A stretch of DNA of 25,941 nt from Cruorifilaria tuberocauda (lineage: Eukaryota > Nematoda > Chromadorea > Rhabditida > Onchocercidae): assembly GCA_013365365.1 (NCBI GenBank), contig JABVXU010000687.1:1-25941 (forward strand), read 5' to 3'. Shown piece after piece: positions 1 through 14,843 of this stretch. Below the pieces are notes generated by a model. It was given only the letters and a program-made list of their open reading frames with translations. It had not been told where the DNA came from and made no database searches. The first letter of the stretch is position 1. Every line of letters starts with the position of its first letter. The position numbers were made by a program, and so were the translations under genes.

Positions 1-121
1 CAAAGAAAGTAAAAAAAGCAAAAAAAGTGAAAGAAGCAAAGGAAGTAAAACAAATAAAGAAAGTAAAAAAATAAAAAAAGTAAAGAAAGTAAAAAAATCA
101 AAGAAAGTAAAAAAAGTAAAA
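1..121. repeat. Purine-rich low-complexity minisatellite
   Basis: The left edge consists almost only of A and G on the plus strand, built from irregular copies of AAAGAAAGT/AAAAAAAGT with occasional C or T. It shows no coding content. It probably continues beyond the window, so its full length is unknown. Confidence 0.8.
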
Positions 122-222
122 AAGGAGAAGTACTGCTAAAATAGTGAAGAAAGAGGTATACTAAAGTAGTGAAAAAAGAGGAATACTGCTAAAATAGTGA
201 AAAAAGAGGAATATTGCTAAAA
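122..222. repeat. About 28-bp tandem repeat, 3-4 degenerate copies
   Basis: Successive units read roughly GAGGAATACTGCTAAAATAG followed by TGAAAAAA. The second unit is shortened and the last is partial. The units follow directly on the purine-rich tract, suggesting that one expanding minisatellite gave rise to both. No open reading frame runs through it. Confidence 0.7.
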
Positions 223-902
223 TCAGTATAAATTCTGCTTTTCATTTTTGAAATGAAACCAACACTAATTCCTCTGTAATCCTTTCAAATGATTAAAAGA
301 AACTTCCATTTGTTCGGTGAAGTCAAATTTAAAATGGGCCATCAATGTACAGGCGTTTTTTATCATAAGTATCAGGAAGAACAATAAACGTTTAGTATTC
401 ATCCAACAAAAATCTCCATTACGTAAAGGAAAAAAAATCTATATTAAAAAATTTTTTTGTACATTTTTTTAATATAAAATGAAAACAGAAACGAATGACG
501 CTAGTAGATGAATAAGTTAGCGTTTGGAAGGATTTCAAATAACTTTAGAAGGACATTAAGAAAAAACGTAATATAAAGGCAACAAAAATTCAAAGAACGG
601 AAGAATATGTTTTGAAGAGGAAAAAATGGAGAAAAGACCAGTTTCCACTGAGAGTTCATAGGTTTTGAAATCAAGAGGATGAATGAGAACTGCACAATAC
701 AATTGGTATTGCTCAGCAGAAGGAAGTGGAAGGAACGTGGAGGAGGGAGGTTGAGGAATAGTGACAAGGCCCAAGATGGAGAGTAAGAAAAGAATAGTGA
801 ACGAAATACAGAAATAATAAGATAAAGTGCTCGATTAGTTGTTCAACCCGACCAAATCCACTAAAAAAACAAACAGTTAAAGGGCGATAGAGTGATACAT
901 TG

Positions 903-3564
903 TCATTCAAAACTTATGTAATCAACACTCTCATGAGATCGCTTCCTTGGTGGTTCTTGACCATCATCACCAGAAGCACCACTATTATTACGATTATGTC
1001 CAAATGGTTCTACAGTATCAACATACGGCACTTGCTGTTTGTGTTGATTTGCTGTTGCAAGCCCAGAAGAACTATGTTTCAGGCTATAAGAAGTATCAGT
1101 CCTAGATTGCTCTTCGGCACATTGCGTGACCTGTGGCACCTAAAACAGCGTTATGAATTAAGAGAGAGAAACCCTATTTCAGAACCTTGAGCAAGATATT
1201 CAGTGAAGCTATAATTAATTACAAAAAGAACCAAAAGGGTTGGTTTTAAGGATGAAAAAATGTGCTTCCTACGAAATTCATAAAAGTTATCCGCTCAAGC
1301 CACTGCAGAAAGATGATACCACAAGGATGAACTGAGGATATTAATGTTTTACACATTACCGTTAAAAACAGTATCGACATCTTTAATTCAGATAAAGAGT
1401 ATTGAACAGAATAACTTAACTCCTTATACGGTGTCGAGACCATATTTTCAGATTTCATTAGTGATGGTCCATAGTCGGTTTTTGTCGAGAAATCAGATAT
1501 TTCTTTGTCATTCGTTTTACCATCCGTTAAATTCTGAACATCCGGACAAGCTAAGGTTAATGGTATAGCAGAAGAGTCTGTAACTGTCGTTACCTGGAAA
1601 ACTAACTGTTACGCGACAAATACCATAAATCTATTAAATTTATCAAACCAATAGAATTTGACATTTATTTCAAAAAAGCACACATTTACAAATTATGTAA
1701 TTTACCTGCACGGGTAGAAGTTGTTGTATACCGTTAGGATTTTGCACGTTAATGTAGTGTTGACCAGTAGCAGGATCCATCAGAAGCTGCAAATGCTGTA
1801 CATTTCCTGTACTCACTACTCGTATTGCACCATCTGGATCCTCTTCACCTATAAAAATAATAAGAATAATGACGCTATGGTAAGTTCAGTTTTTCTGAAA
1901 ATTCTCTGCCTATTCAAAAATATGACATTTGATAGGATTTTCACTCATTTTAAAACTTAAATTCTCGGGAATCTAATCGAAGGTATAAAAAAAGACAAAT
2001 ATATTCTCCAACCAGCAAAAATAATTTGAGGAGCACATGCACTTGTAGATGGTATCGGTTCACTTTGGATGGCAAAAACACCAGAATTGTTACTCGATCC
2101 ACGAGTACTTATTTTCTCCTAAATTCGAGTGACTAGTACAAAAGAATTAGAACATTTCGGTCATCGGACAGTTTGCAAAGAAAAGGAAGAAGGATTTTAA
2201 CAAAAACCGACCACAAAGGAAGACTGAGATCCCGAAGGTTCAGCAAGAAGTGTTTCAGTGTTACGATCGCTACGAAACGCCTCTCGAAATCTGGAACGAT
2301 TGCAAATATAATCGTATAGTAATGATTTTACTTTCCCTTATATTGAGTTAGGATTTAATATTATGCAAAGACTGATGAAAATAAGGTAAAATTAATTTAC
2401 TTCCTCACGTACGCGCTCAACGGCTCAACATAATTATCAAAACCAAGAGTAGCAAATGCTCCAATAATATCTTCACCTGTTATCGTTTTCCTTTTCTCCT
2501 GCAAATCTAACTTTCAAAAATACTTATTTCGTAGCTAGCGTGAGCATAAAATAAATTAAAGATGATCGAATTTGATTCTCTCTAAATTTTTAGAACAGTC
2601 TTACCTCCAAATTTCCACTCATTCCAATTCCGAACAAGTATCGAGTTTAAAAAAGCTCCGTAATAAGATTTGAGTACTTACACTATTACCAACTTGATTA
2701 CACAAAATTTTTAACGTAAAATAAACTTACATTAAGGCAGCGATCGCAAGCCTCGGATGTAATGAAAGAAATAAACTCGGAAACACATTCTTGGACGCAT
2801 TCTTTCGCATCCTTGGCAACTTTTCCAGAGTGAGGGATCACATTTTTCATCAACCGAGATATATTCGCTATAAAAGAATTACACGGTTTATAAACAAAAC
2901 ATATTCAAAATGGAAGAGGCATATATCCATTTGAAGATGCTCATATCATTATATAAGAATATGCATACCAATTGGGAGGAACCTATCCTGCTCCAGAATT
3001 GGTTTTCGAGGCATAACGATCTGTTCGGGTGCGTTATTCGTATCTGACAGAATCTCTTCCGCATTATCCTAAAAATGATCTAAAAACACTATATGAAAAA
3101 GCGGGAAAGGCTTTTAAATGGCAGTAAAGAAATCAATCATTACTAATTATATATTATTCATTCTATTTCTACTAGCAGCCTATTATTATCTTATGTTCTC
3201 TCGAGCTACTTGACGCCATCATTTAAAAAAAATTTCAGGTCATAAATCTCAACAGCTGAAACTTTCTTCATTTTTAATTTACATACGGAAATTTAAGAAA
3301 ATGTCAAAAATATCACTAAACCTGAACAATTCACTGCAATTCACTGCTCTACTTGACAGGCAACTATACATTGGACAAAAAAACCAGTAGATCATACCGC
3401 TGGATCCATTCAATAACACATATTTCAGTCGGGCTTTTGCGTTACACAGATAACAAAAAGTTCATTTAAAAACCTACAGTAATTTTGCTACTTTCAGCCT
3501 GGCATGTACTGCTCTCTTGGGGATACTTACTCAGGTAATTATTGCCGTCATCTTCGTTGATCAT
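903..3564 (-). CDS. nfyb-1: Nuclear transcription factor Y subunit beta (NF-YB), nine coding exons
   Basis: This is the histone-fold subunit of the CCAAT-binding trimer NF-Y; it pairs with NF-YC, and NF-YA then joins to bind DNA in the nucleus. Exons in transcript order are 3564-3478, 3068-2969, 2867-2731, 2498-2401, 2290-2212, 2118-2013, 1848-1706, 1593-1360 and 1139-903, giving about 406 residues with matching phases. The histone fold covers about residues 56-140. It opens with [16 protein letters not shown], continues through [20 protein letters not shown] and [11 protein letters not shown], and ends at GFDNYVEP and KFREAF, nearly identical to animal NF-YB. The remaining 260 or so residues are polar, with Gln-rich parts such as [12 protein letters not shown], and end in a basic PPRKRS segment. 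A TTATAG acceptor lies 6 bp before the ATG, suggesting trans-splicing. The donors at 2212 (GTG|GTCGGT) and 1360 (ACG|GTAATG) are my least certain boundaries. Confidence 0.9.
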
Positions 3565-4577
3565 AATAGGCTATAATAAAAACCAATTACCAATTGATAA
3601 GTTTCAAAATGTTTCACATACTATACAAATACGTATAAATATATCAGCAACTTACGGATAAATTTTAGAAGAACTTTCAACTTTATACGCTGTGAAAAGA
3701 ATTAAAATTCTCCTGGGCAATCATTTCTAGAAAATTGATCAATCAGAAATAAATGGTGGTTCCTCCTATCACAGAACAATGAGCAGAATAATAATTGGAA
3801 AAATGATAGATGCAAGTACGAAACCTTATTTTAACAACATCCTCTAAATCAATTTTTCTTCCCAAACTGATAAAAAAAGAAAAATGACATTGACTGGCTG
3901 TGCGACAAATGAAGCGACAAGTGTGACGAAACAACAAAATGATCCCTTCACCAAAATAGAGAAAAAAAAACTTCTAAAATAGAAATCTCGACATCTTCAC
4001 TCCCGCGAAGTTTCGTTATGCAACAGCGGTAGATTCTTATATCATCTTGATTACGCTTGCCTGAAAATTGTAGTTCTCTAACTTGGAAGAGTTGATAATA
4101 TATATTGTCGGAAATTTCATGTTCTTTTTTGTTCGATTGAATGTTAGAGGTTGGTGAGTTTTAAGGCAAGTATTAAATGTAATGTTTATTGAATTTCGGA
4201 TTTTAAATTTTGGATTCTGGTGAACTTTTCCATGAATGTGATGATGCTCCATCGTATCGTAGTTGATTGTGAGCAAGATATTTGTTAAATGTACGAAGTT
4301 TCGCCATATTTTCCCTCTAATATTTTAGATCTTAGTATAGCAAACGTAATTTTTACTTTGATATAACTGATGGTGGTAATGAAAGCTGGTATCTACAGTC
4401 AGCACTAGAAAGTATTGCGTATCACTTGCAGGTATGTGGTCTTTTGTACGTCCCGTTTATACATTTTCTTTTTCAAGGAAGAAGGAAAAGAGATTTTTAG
4501 GATTTTATTTTCAGGATTAATATTATTGTATATAGGAGGTTCTTGTTAGCATTTTTAAAAGGAAATAAAGTTCAAAG
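3565..4577. promoter_or_regulatory. Divergent intergenic region between NF-YB and RFK
   Basis: About 1 kb separates the start codons of two divergent genes, so it probably holds both promoters. I see no firm TATA box or CCAAT cluster. The short minus-strand reading frames here (3743-3937 and 4037-4276) have no recognisable domain and no consistent splice partners. A possible orphan exon on the plus strand at 4336-4431 is described under findings. Confidence 0.35.
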
Positions 4578-6261
4578 ATGATTCCGAGTCAAAAGAATCG
4601 TAATAAGCTTTCCGAAACAACTACGAATGGTGCAAATGGGAATGAAATGGCCAATAAACATACTGTAGCTGGTACGTTTCGAAAATTTTAAATTAAAATA
4701 TTTTGTTTTATGTAACAGATTTATACAAGAAAGAAAGAATAAACGTTTGAAATTCATCATTATGCATGAGTTTCCTGATTTTGTTACCCGGAACGTGAGA
4801 AATTCAAATTTCAATTCGTTTTGAGTGCAGAGGCGAAATGTTTAAATATTCTAAATGAAAATTCAACTTGTTCCTTGATATGATTTGGAATGAATCTCGA
4901 TTTTGTTTTCTATATTACTTGTTTTTGTCTTTTTGTCGTTCTCTCACGTAATTTCTACATTCTTTATATCATTTTTGTTTAAAATATTTGTGATTGTATA
5001 TGCATCCAATGAAATATATTGCAATATTTTTTTCCAGATCCTTATCCATATTATTTCTATGGAACTGTCGTTATTGGATTTGGTCGTGGTGGTCGACAGT
5101 TAGGGTGTGCTACTGGTACGTTTGGCTGATTTCATTGCTGCATTTTCCGATCAAAATTAAATAGTCGTAAATAGAATTCGGTAGAATTTGTGTTGTATTG
5201 TGGGAAAAAAATTATATTCGTATTGTACTGGAATCAGTTATCAAATTTATTATGAAAAGACCAAAAAACATCAGTTATGTTTCATAAATTCGTGTAATCT
5301 GACAAAACCCAAGAGTGTAAGCTGAAGTAGAAAGAATGGGGAACAAATTTTCCTTCAATCGTAGAATTTTTAAATCGAAAAGTACTTAACCAAACGTTTA
5401 TATCATTTATAATTCATATATTTCTAATCAGAAGTTCTTTGAAGCACTTTTTTTGTGATTGTGTATTCCTAATTCGTAATCCAGAAAGTTTGTGTTGACG
5501 TTAGCTGAAAACGTTAAGCTCTTCAATATGTGCATTTTTTATTATTATTAATTTTTTTCAGTTTGTTACATCATTTTTACGGTGAGCCAAAATTAGATAT
5601 TTACAGCAAATATGGATGATGATGCCGTTTCACGTCTACCTCCTCATTTTCCGTGTGGCGTCTTTTACGGTTTCGCAAATGTTAATCACGGTGAAGTATA
5701 TGGGATGGTAACTAGTATTGGGTGGAATCCACATTTCAAAAATGAAAAGAAAACAATCGTATGTTGTGTGGAATACATATGTTTTCACTTATTTTTCTTT
5801 GTGAGTAATCGAATGATTATAATACAACTTGATTATCAAATATTTCAAATATGATTATTAGGAATGTTCAGTTATCCGAAAAAGTGGTATTAATCATCAT
5901 TTTATGCATTTAAGGAAGTTCATATACTTTATGATTTCGAAGAGGATTTCTATGGTGCCGAAGTCCGTGCTGTTTTGGTTGGATTTCTGCGTCCTATGGT
6001 TGCATTCAATTCTTTAGGTCTCATTTTTGCTTTTCTTTCTCACTCTTTTTTTCTTGATAAATTTTCGTTGGAACATGTTGCCAACTTTTCTTGTGCAAAC
6101 AATATATCATCTGCCATTAAATGAGCGATTACAAATATTTAGTGTAAAAGCTTTTAGATGAACTAAAAACAGCCATAAATAATGATGTGTCGATGGCAAA
6201 GGGTTTATTGTCAGCTCCCGAAACGACGCTCTACAAAAAGTCGCATTTCTTTTTTGAGTGA
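4578..6261 (+). CDS. RFK: Riboflavin kinase (flavokinase), five exons
   Basis: The enzyme phosphorylates riboflavin (vitamin B2) with ATP to give FMN, the precursor of FAD. Exons 4578-4671, 5038-5115, 5607-5758, 5915-6017 and 6158-6261 join in phase to give 176 residues, slightly longer than the roughly 155 usual in animals because of a polar, Asn-rich N-terminal leader of about 30 residues. The family motif GFGRGGRQLG (residues 45-54) is followed by ATAN (56-59), where PTAN is usual. Next come GVFYGFANV and SIGWNPHFKN, the EVHI segment carrying the presumed catalytic Glu109, and the DFEEDFYG and VGFLRP signatures. There is no FAD-synthetase domain, so this is the monofunctional eukaryotic type. 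Donors are GTACGT, GTATGT or GTCTCG. An AATAAA lies only 9 bp after the stop, implying a very short 3' UTR. The start is the first ATG in frame with exon 2. Confidence 0.93.
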
Positions 6262-6722
6262 TTCCCTGAAATAAAGTGATAATAGTTCATTCCAGAATTT
6301 TTCCATATGATATTTTATACTATCCTATTATGGAATAATTTCGTAAATAGAAGAATTTATCATTAAATACTTACACTTCTCATATTATTATATTTACGTT
6401 ATTTCTATTTAATCGATTGGCTTGCACTTTTCAAGAATACGTGCAAGTAAAATTTCTTCAATATATACTTTCATTTGCTTTGCTCACAGATTGTTTTTAC
6501 TGATTATGAAAGCATGATGGCTGGTTTGCATCATTAAAGTGTAATCGTCGATGTGCAGCATTTGCCGTGTTTTTTGGCCATAGATCGTTATATTGATGTA
6601 TATTTTTTCTTATTTTTCATTCTCTTCTCTAAACACATGCGAAGAGTAGTATCTCTATATGTTGCCAATATTCTTCTCTTTGCTAAAAACTTCTCTATTG
6701 CCCTTGAAATCTTAGATTAACA

Positions 6723-6728
<6 letters not shown>

Positions 6729-6754
<26 letters not shown>

Positions 6755-6760
6755 TCTTTC
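6729..6760. repeat. CT microsatellite
   Basis: A polypyrimidine tract of mostly CT dinucleotides, interrupted by short T runs. It lies 18 bp before an AT microsatellite in the RFK-NAMPT spacer. Confidence 0.85.
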
Positions 6761-6778
6761 TCCTTATGTTTTTCTCTC

Positions 6779-6800
6779 ATATATATATATATATATATAT
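6779..6800. repeat. AT microsatellite, 11 units
   Basis: A perfect run of eleven AT dinucleotides. Such a tract is probably variable in length between individuals. Confidence 0.9.
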
Positions 6801-6929
6801 CCGACAAATAATTTTAAAATTTCTATCCTTAGTTATAACATGATAAACTATATACTGATAACATACATAAATACACGTAATAATTTTGCAGTCATTCCAA
6901 ATCTTCAAAATGAGTATGTTTATTCTTAG

Positions 6930-6946
6930 AAAAAAAAAAAAAAAAA
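6930..6946. repeat. Poly(A) run of 17
   Basis: A homopolymer of 17 A in the RFK-NAMPT spacer. No target-site duplication or retrotransposon sequence was seen beside it, so I do not read it as a retroposon tail. Confidence 0.8.
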
Positions 6947-8152
6947 CGAGAATGAAATGTTCCTATCAGCAGAATCGATCAGTGAAGATGTTATGTTTTT
7001 GCGTTTCTCTTTCACCAAAAAATGGTACTTAGTGCATACGTATTGGCAGGATGTTTTCGAAAATGAGTTAAATGTGTGATATTTTGATTAGGACACATGT
7101 GTTCTCGTAACTTTATAGCATTGCAAAGAAAACACATCGTTCCGACACATCTGAATGCTCATCCCATTACGGAGGTTGATGAGTTTTGAAGAGCAGTAAA
7201 TGTTATCAAGGAAGTTCCATCGGTGTATGATTTTTCATCCATCATTATCATCATCATCGTTATCATTACTTAAATTTATTAAAATGTCATAGATTTTATT
7301 ATTGCTGCAATGATTTTTCATCCTTTTATTTCTGTTAAAATTTTTATTGAAAGAAAAATATTCTAGAAATACATAAATTTTTATCAATTTTAACAGTATG
7401 ATAGTAAGACATTTTAGAATTATAAAATTGTTAATTTTTAATAATTCTTCTTTTTTATTTATATTTAAAATTTAAAAACAAATATTAAGCTCAAATTCTA
7501 AATTACATGAAAATCTTATCTATTTAGTATTAAAAAAAAAAATTATAATTACAAATATCATGCAAATTGTTTTATCATAAACTTACTTAATTAAGTTGTG
7601 AAATTTCAAATTATTATTTTGCTCGCAGTCATGTGATTGCATAATTTTTCTAATTTCTCTAATCAGTATGATTTGATGACTCATATGCTACAGTACTCTC
7701 ACAATCTGATGACATCCTTGCACATTGAACATAGTTAGCCAACACTATTAGTGTGCAAGCTGAAGCTTATCTAGTTAGCCTTTTCATTTCCTTTTACCAT
7801 TTTAACATTAGAATTCTTTGTTATTTGTGCCGATATTTCTCTAATAAATAATTTATTTCGATAAACGGAATTTAAAATTATGATATTTGAAACCAGCTTT
7901 CAAATTTGCTAATTCTACTAAAAGCTTTTAAAACCAGCCGCAAAATCTATCCAGTGACAAAGCTTCAAAAGGGATTTAACGATTGTGTAATTCAGGCCGC
8001 GTGATAATAATCAGAATTGCATTAGTTCTGGTATTTGGAGGTTTGAGAGGTTTGGTGACTGGGTTTTTGCGGTAAATTGTGAATGTGTGTGTTGAACCAT
8101 GTTGAAATTGAAATAGATGGATGTTTCAGGGATAGTTATTTATTGGTTCAAG

Positions 8153-12005
<3,853 letters not shown>

Positions 12006-13628
12006 CCATAGTTATGGTGTTCAGGTCTGTTCTTGAAGTGTACGTGATGAGTATGCTTTTGAAGTCATTTTCATCCTAAATGAACAGAATTATTATTTTT
12101 ATGTAGACCATGGAGAATCCTTATCAGAATGTGTTAGTCCTTGTTTAAACTTTTATCTTACCATCTGCATCTTATTCTAACTTTTTGTCAACACGTGTAT
12201 TTTCAGGATGTTTTAAAACTCGTTTTTTAAAGCAGTATATTCTTATTTTAGTAATTGGTGCTTGTTCCAGTCAAAATAGTGATGCTCTTCTATCTGGACA
12301 CAACTGTCCACTTTTTGGATGCGAATAATTTTTGCTATTTTAAAGACTACTACATATTATCAAAAATATATCCTTAAGAAACAAATCATGTCTGGAAAAT
12401 TTAGGAATGCTACTTTGCTCCACTGCTTTTTTGGCATCTTTACACCACATTTACAGTACTAATAATTTTTCACGATCTCTGTGTCTTCGTTCACTGCATT
12501 GACAGATGTTGTGCGTTGTTTTCATATTGTTATTGCTGTTTCGTTACCTCAGCTATGTAATTATATTCAACTTAAACAATCCTTTATGGATTAAAAAAAT
12601 TGTAAATCATTTCTGGATAAGAGAAAGTAATATAATATGGAAATCATCTAGATAGCGATAGCAATCTGTTTCGGAGTCGTCACTATTTTTTCCTCTCGGT
12701 TTATTTTTCAGAAAGTTTGTTTATTTAATTTTCCATACATGCAAAAAATGATGAAATGTTTTTCGAATTGTTTAAAAGTACATAAAGTTTCGTGACATAA
12801 CTTTTACATGATCTTTCTTGTCTGATAGTTATTTTTGATTTACTAATTAATTTGTTCTATATGCGTATTGTATGAATGTATGAAAATAATTTACCAATTG
12901 TATTATCATGTGTATTGTCATCCTATTCATCAAAAACTACCATTCAATTAGAGTATGCATATATTTCAGTTTTTTAATTAGTACTTCCTATAGTTTAACG
13001 GGATAATTTAACGACTAGCATTATAACTAATTTCTAGGCTAATCCATATCTTTTTATTTTCATTGTGGGTTTTGTTACTACTATCAGCAATTGTAACAAT
13101 TTATCTGAATGACCTAATGAGTGAAGTTGATTTTGAGACATTATGATGTGCTAGGTGATTAGATAATCCTGGCTGAGTTGACATCATAATATTATATTAA
13201 ATAACCATTTTTGGCAGCAATATATTATGAAAATCTGAAAAAATTCTAACAACTCTTTCAATTGCGCATTTATTATGATTTCGTAATGTTGGTTATATAA
13301 TATTATTAACCTCTGCTGCGATATGTAGCGGTTAATCACATCCTTCTAAGGAGAACATCGAAAGATTTCTTTTTTTTTCATTTGCAGAAAGATTTTTTAT
13401 CAGGAGGTTGTTAGCAAAGGAAAATTTTATGATCTAAAAAAGTCTGAGAAGCTTGGGTGTCTAAATGAGACAGGTATTGAAGTAAATGACTTTTTGAGGG
13501 ATCTCTTTTAATAGTGGCCTTCCACGTCGGTTTTGCTTTGTTTTTTTTTAAACATAACATTCGATGTCGGTTACTTGAGATATTTAATTTTAAGAACATA
13601 TTTGAAGGACGATTTTCCAATTCAGGCA
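12006..13628. other. Intergenic region NAMPT-MTRFR, no feature seen
   Basis: AT-rich sequence with stops in all frames and no recognisable exon, repeat or RNA gene. A TTCAG acceptor ends at 13625, three bases before the MTRFR start codon, with no obvious cis exon upstream. This suggests spliced-leader addition there. Confidence 0.6.
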
Positions 13629-14843
13629 ATGTTTCTGCGATGTTTGGTTAGGTTGCATGTAAATCCAGTGCGGCTCAGTTCTGCAAAACAAAGATTAAAG
13701 AATTATATTTTTCCTGTAATTCGATCTGAAGATTGTATTCAGGCAAGTATGCTCCAACGTTATTTGTACGTGTTGTTCGTGTAATGTTTGCCTATTCATA
13801 CTTGCGGGATGTGGGATCCGCAAGGCTTTCAGGACACAGATAAAGTGTCATCCCTATGGAAGTTTATACTTACGTCCTTAAAAAGTTGGATAAAAACATC
13901 TTTACGATGACGTTTTCCAGAAATTTATTTCCGGATGGGGTCCTGGTGGACAAAAGGTGAACATGACGAGAAATGCTGTAACGATCAAACATATACCTAC
14001 CGGTGTTGTTGTTCGAGTTCATCAGTCGAGACTTCTGCAGGAGAATATTGAAATTGCTCAGGAAAGGTAAAGATCGAAATATGATTCAAGAATTGAAAGT
14101 GTCCATTCTGCGATGACGTGATATTTTAAAATGAAGAAGTGGAAGAGAGTTTACCTTCTATTTAAGGTTCTTAATTTTTAAAGAGGAGACCTCACTAGGG
14201 GCTTATCGGTTTTGGAAGAAAAAAGATGCAATATGCTGTTCGTTACACAAAAAAGTATTGTTTCAATTGGCCGTGTTTTATAGTTTTAATAGACTGAAAA
14301 TTTTCACCTTTAAGTTACCTTTAGGGTTGGATGTTAAATGGTCCACCACAGGGTAATCACTTTGTAGCTCTTTCCAAATGTTTGTATAGCATTTCATTAT
14401 TCTCTGAAAGTATGCTTTTAACTTCCTTATTAACCTTCAATTTAAATTAGGCGCTGTAGGTTAAAACATGCGGTAGATCGGCATTTGAACGGCGAAAATT
14501 CATACGATGCTCAGTTGGAACGAATGGGGCGTGAACAAGGTGAAAGAAATAAAAGGAAGAGGGCAGCTATGCGCGAACTGAAAAAATCTTATGCACAAGA
14601 GCGATCAAATACTGTGAATGAGGAAATCGATTTGAATTCTGTACGAGATATTTTTCTTTCTGTATTTCTGGTCGATAAAGTCATACATGAGATATGGCAT
14701 ATTTGGCGGAACAAAAAACGATATCACTGTGTTATGCGAAAAAACTTGAAGACAATAGTGGTATCAAGTATCATTTCTTTGTTAATGACATTATTTTACT
14801 TTCATATTGCTCACATATTGAATTGCAGATCAAGGGTGATTGA
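13629..14843 (+). CDS. MTRFR: Mitochondrial translation release factor in rescue (C12orf65-like), four exons
   Basis: MTRFR is a codon-independent peptidyl-tRNA hydrolase that releases nascent chains from stalled mitochondrial large subunits. Exons are 13629-13742, 13921-14066, 14451-14640 and 14829-14843, giving about 154 residues (human 166). The N-terminus (MFLRCLVRLHVNPVRLSSAK) is rich in Arg and hydrophobics and lacks acidic residues, as in a mitochondrial targeting peptide. The catalytic loop GWGPGGQKVN carries GGQ at residues 47-49. It is followed by VTIKHIPTGVVVRVHQSR, the class-I release-factor-like core. NGENS, also found in human MTRFR, precedes a basic, probably helical ribosome-binding tail (ERNKRKRAAMRELKKSY). 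No codon-recognition domain is present. Intron 1 uses a GC donor. The last exon (IKGD then stop) depends on the donor at 14641. Reading on without splicing would add about 100 residues including a hydrophobic stretch, which I think is intron. Confidence 0.9.

Larger units (their letters stand above)
6490..7234 (+). pseudogene. Possible broken gene: two exon-like segments, each with one in-frame stop
   Basis: Segment one (6490-6597) follows a CACAG acceptor and ends before GTATAT. It reads IVFTDYESMMAGLHH, a TAA stop, then SVIVDVQHLPCFLAIDRYID. Segment two (from about 7092, after GATTAG) reads GHMCSRNFIALQRKHIVPTH and continues LNAHPITEVDEF, then a TGA, then RAVNVIKEVPSVYD. The composition is protein-like, unlike the AT-rich surroundings. 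I do not recognise the family. The segments may be remnants of one pseudogene or chance open stretches; the join between them is not established. Confidence 0.25.
6262..8152. other. Intergenic region RFK-NAMPT with exon-like remnants
   Basis: AT-rich spacer holding three simple repeats (annotated separately). It also has two exon-like stretches, at 6490-6597 and about 7091-7234, each open apart from one in-frame stop. The rest shows no coding signal. The NAMPT promoter, or 5' leader introns, probably lie at the right end. A TTTCAG acceptor at 8124-8129 precedes a 23-bp leader and the NAMPT start codon. Confidence 0.6.

Noticed and set aside
900..1190. 96-codon plus-strand frame
   Set aside because: It is the complement of the last NF-YB exon and shows no motif of its own.
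1246..1359. Continuation of NF-YB exon 8 into a Cys/Phe/Ile-rich tail
   Set aside because: A GTAATG donor at 1359 joins in phase to the last exon. The tail resembles intron translation and contrasts with the polar C-terminal region.
6930..6946. Poly(A) run considered as the tail of a processed retrocopy
   Set aside because: No coding body, target-site duplication or polyadenylation signal sits directly upstream.
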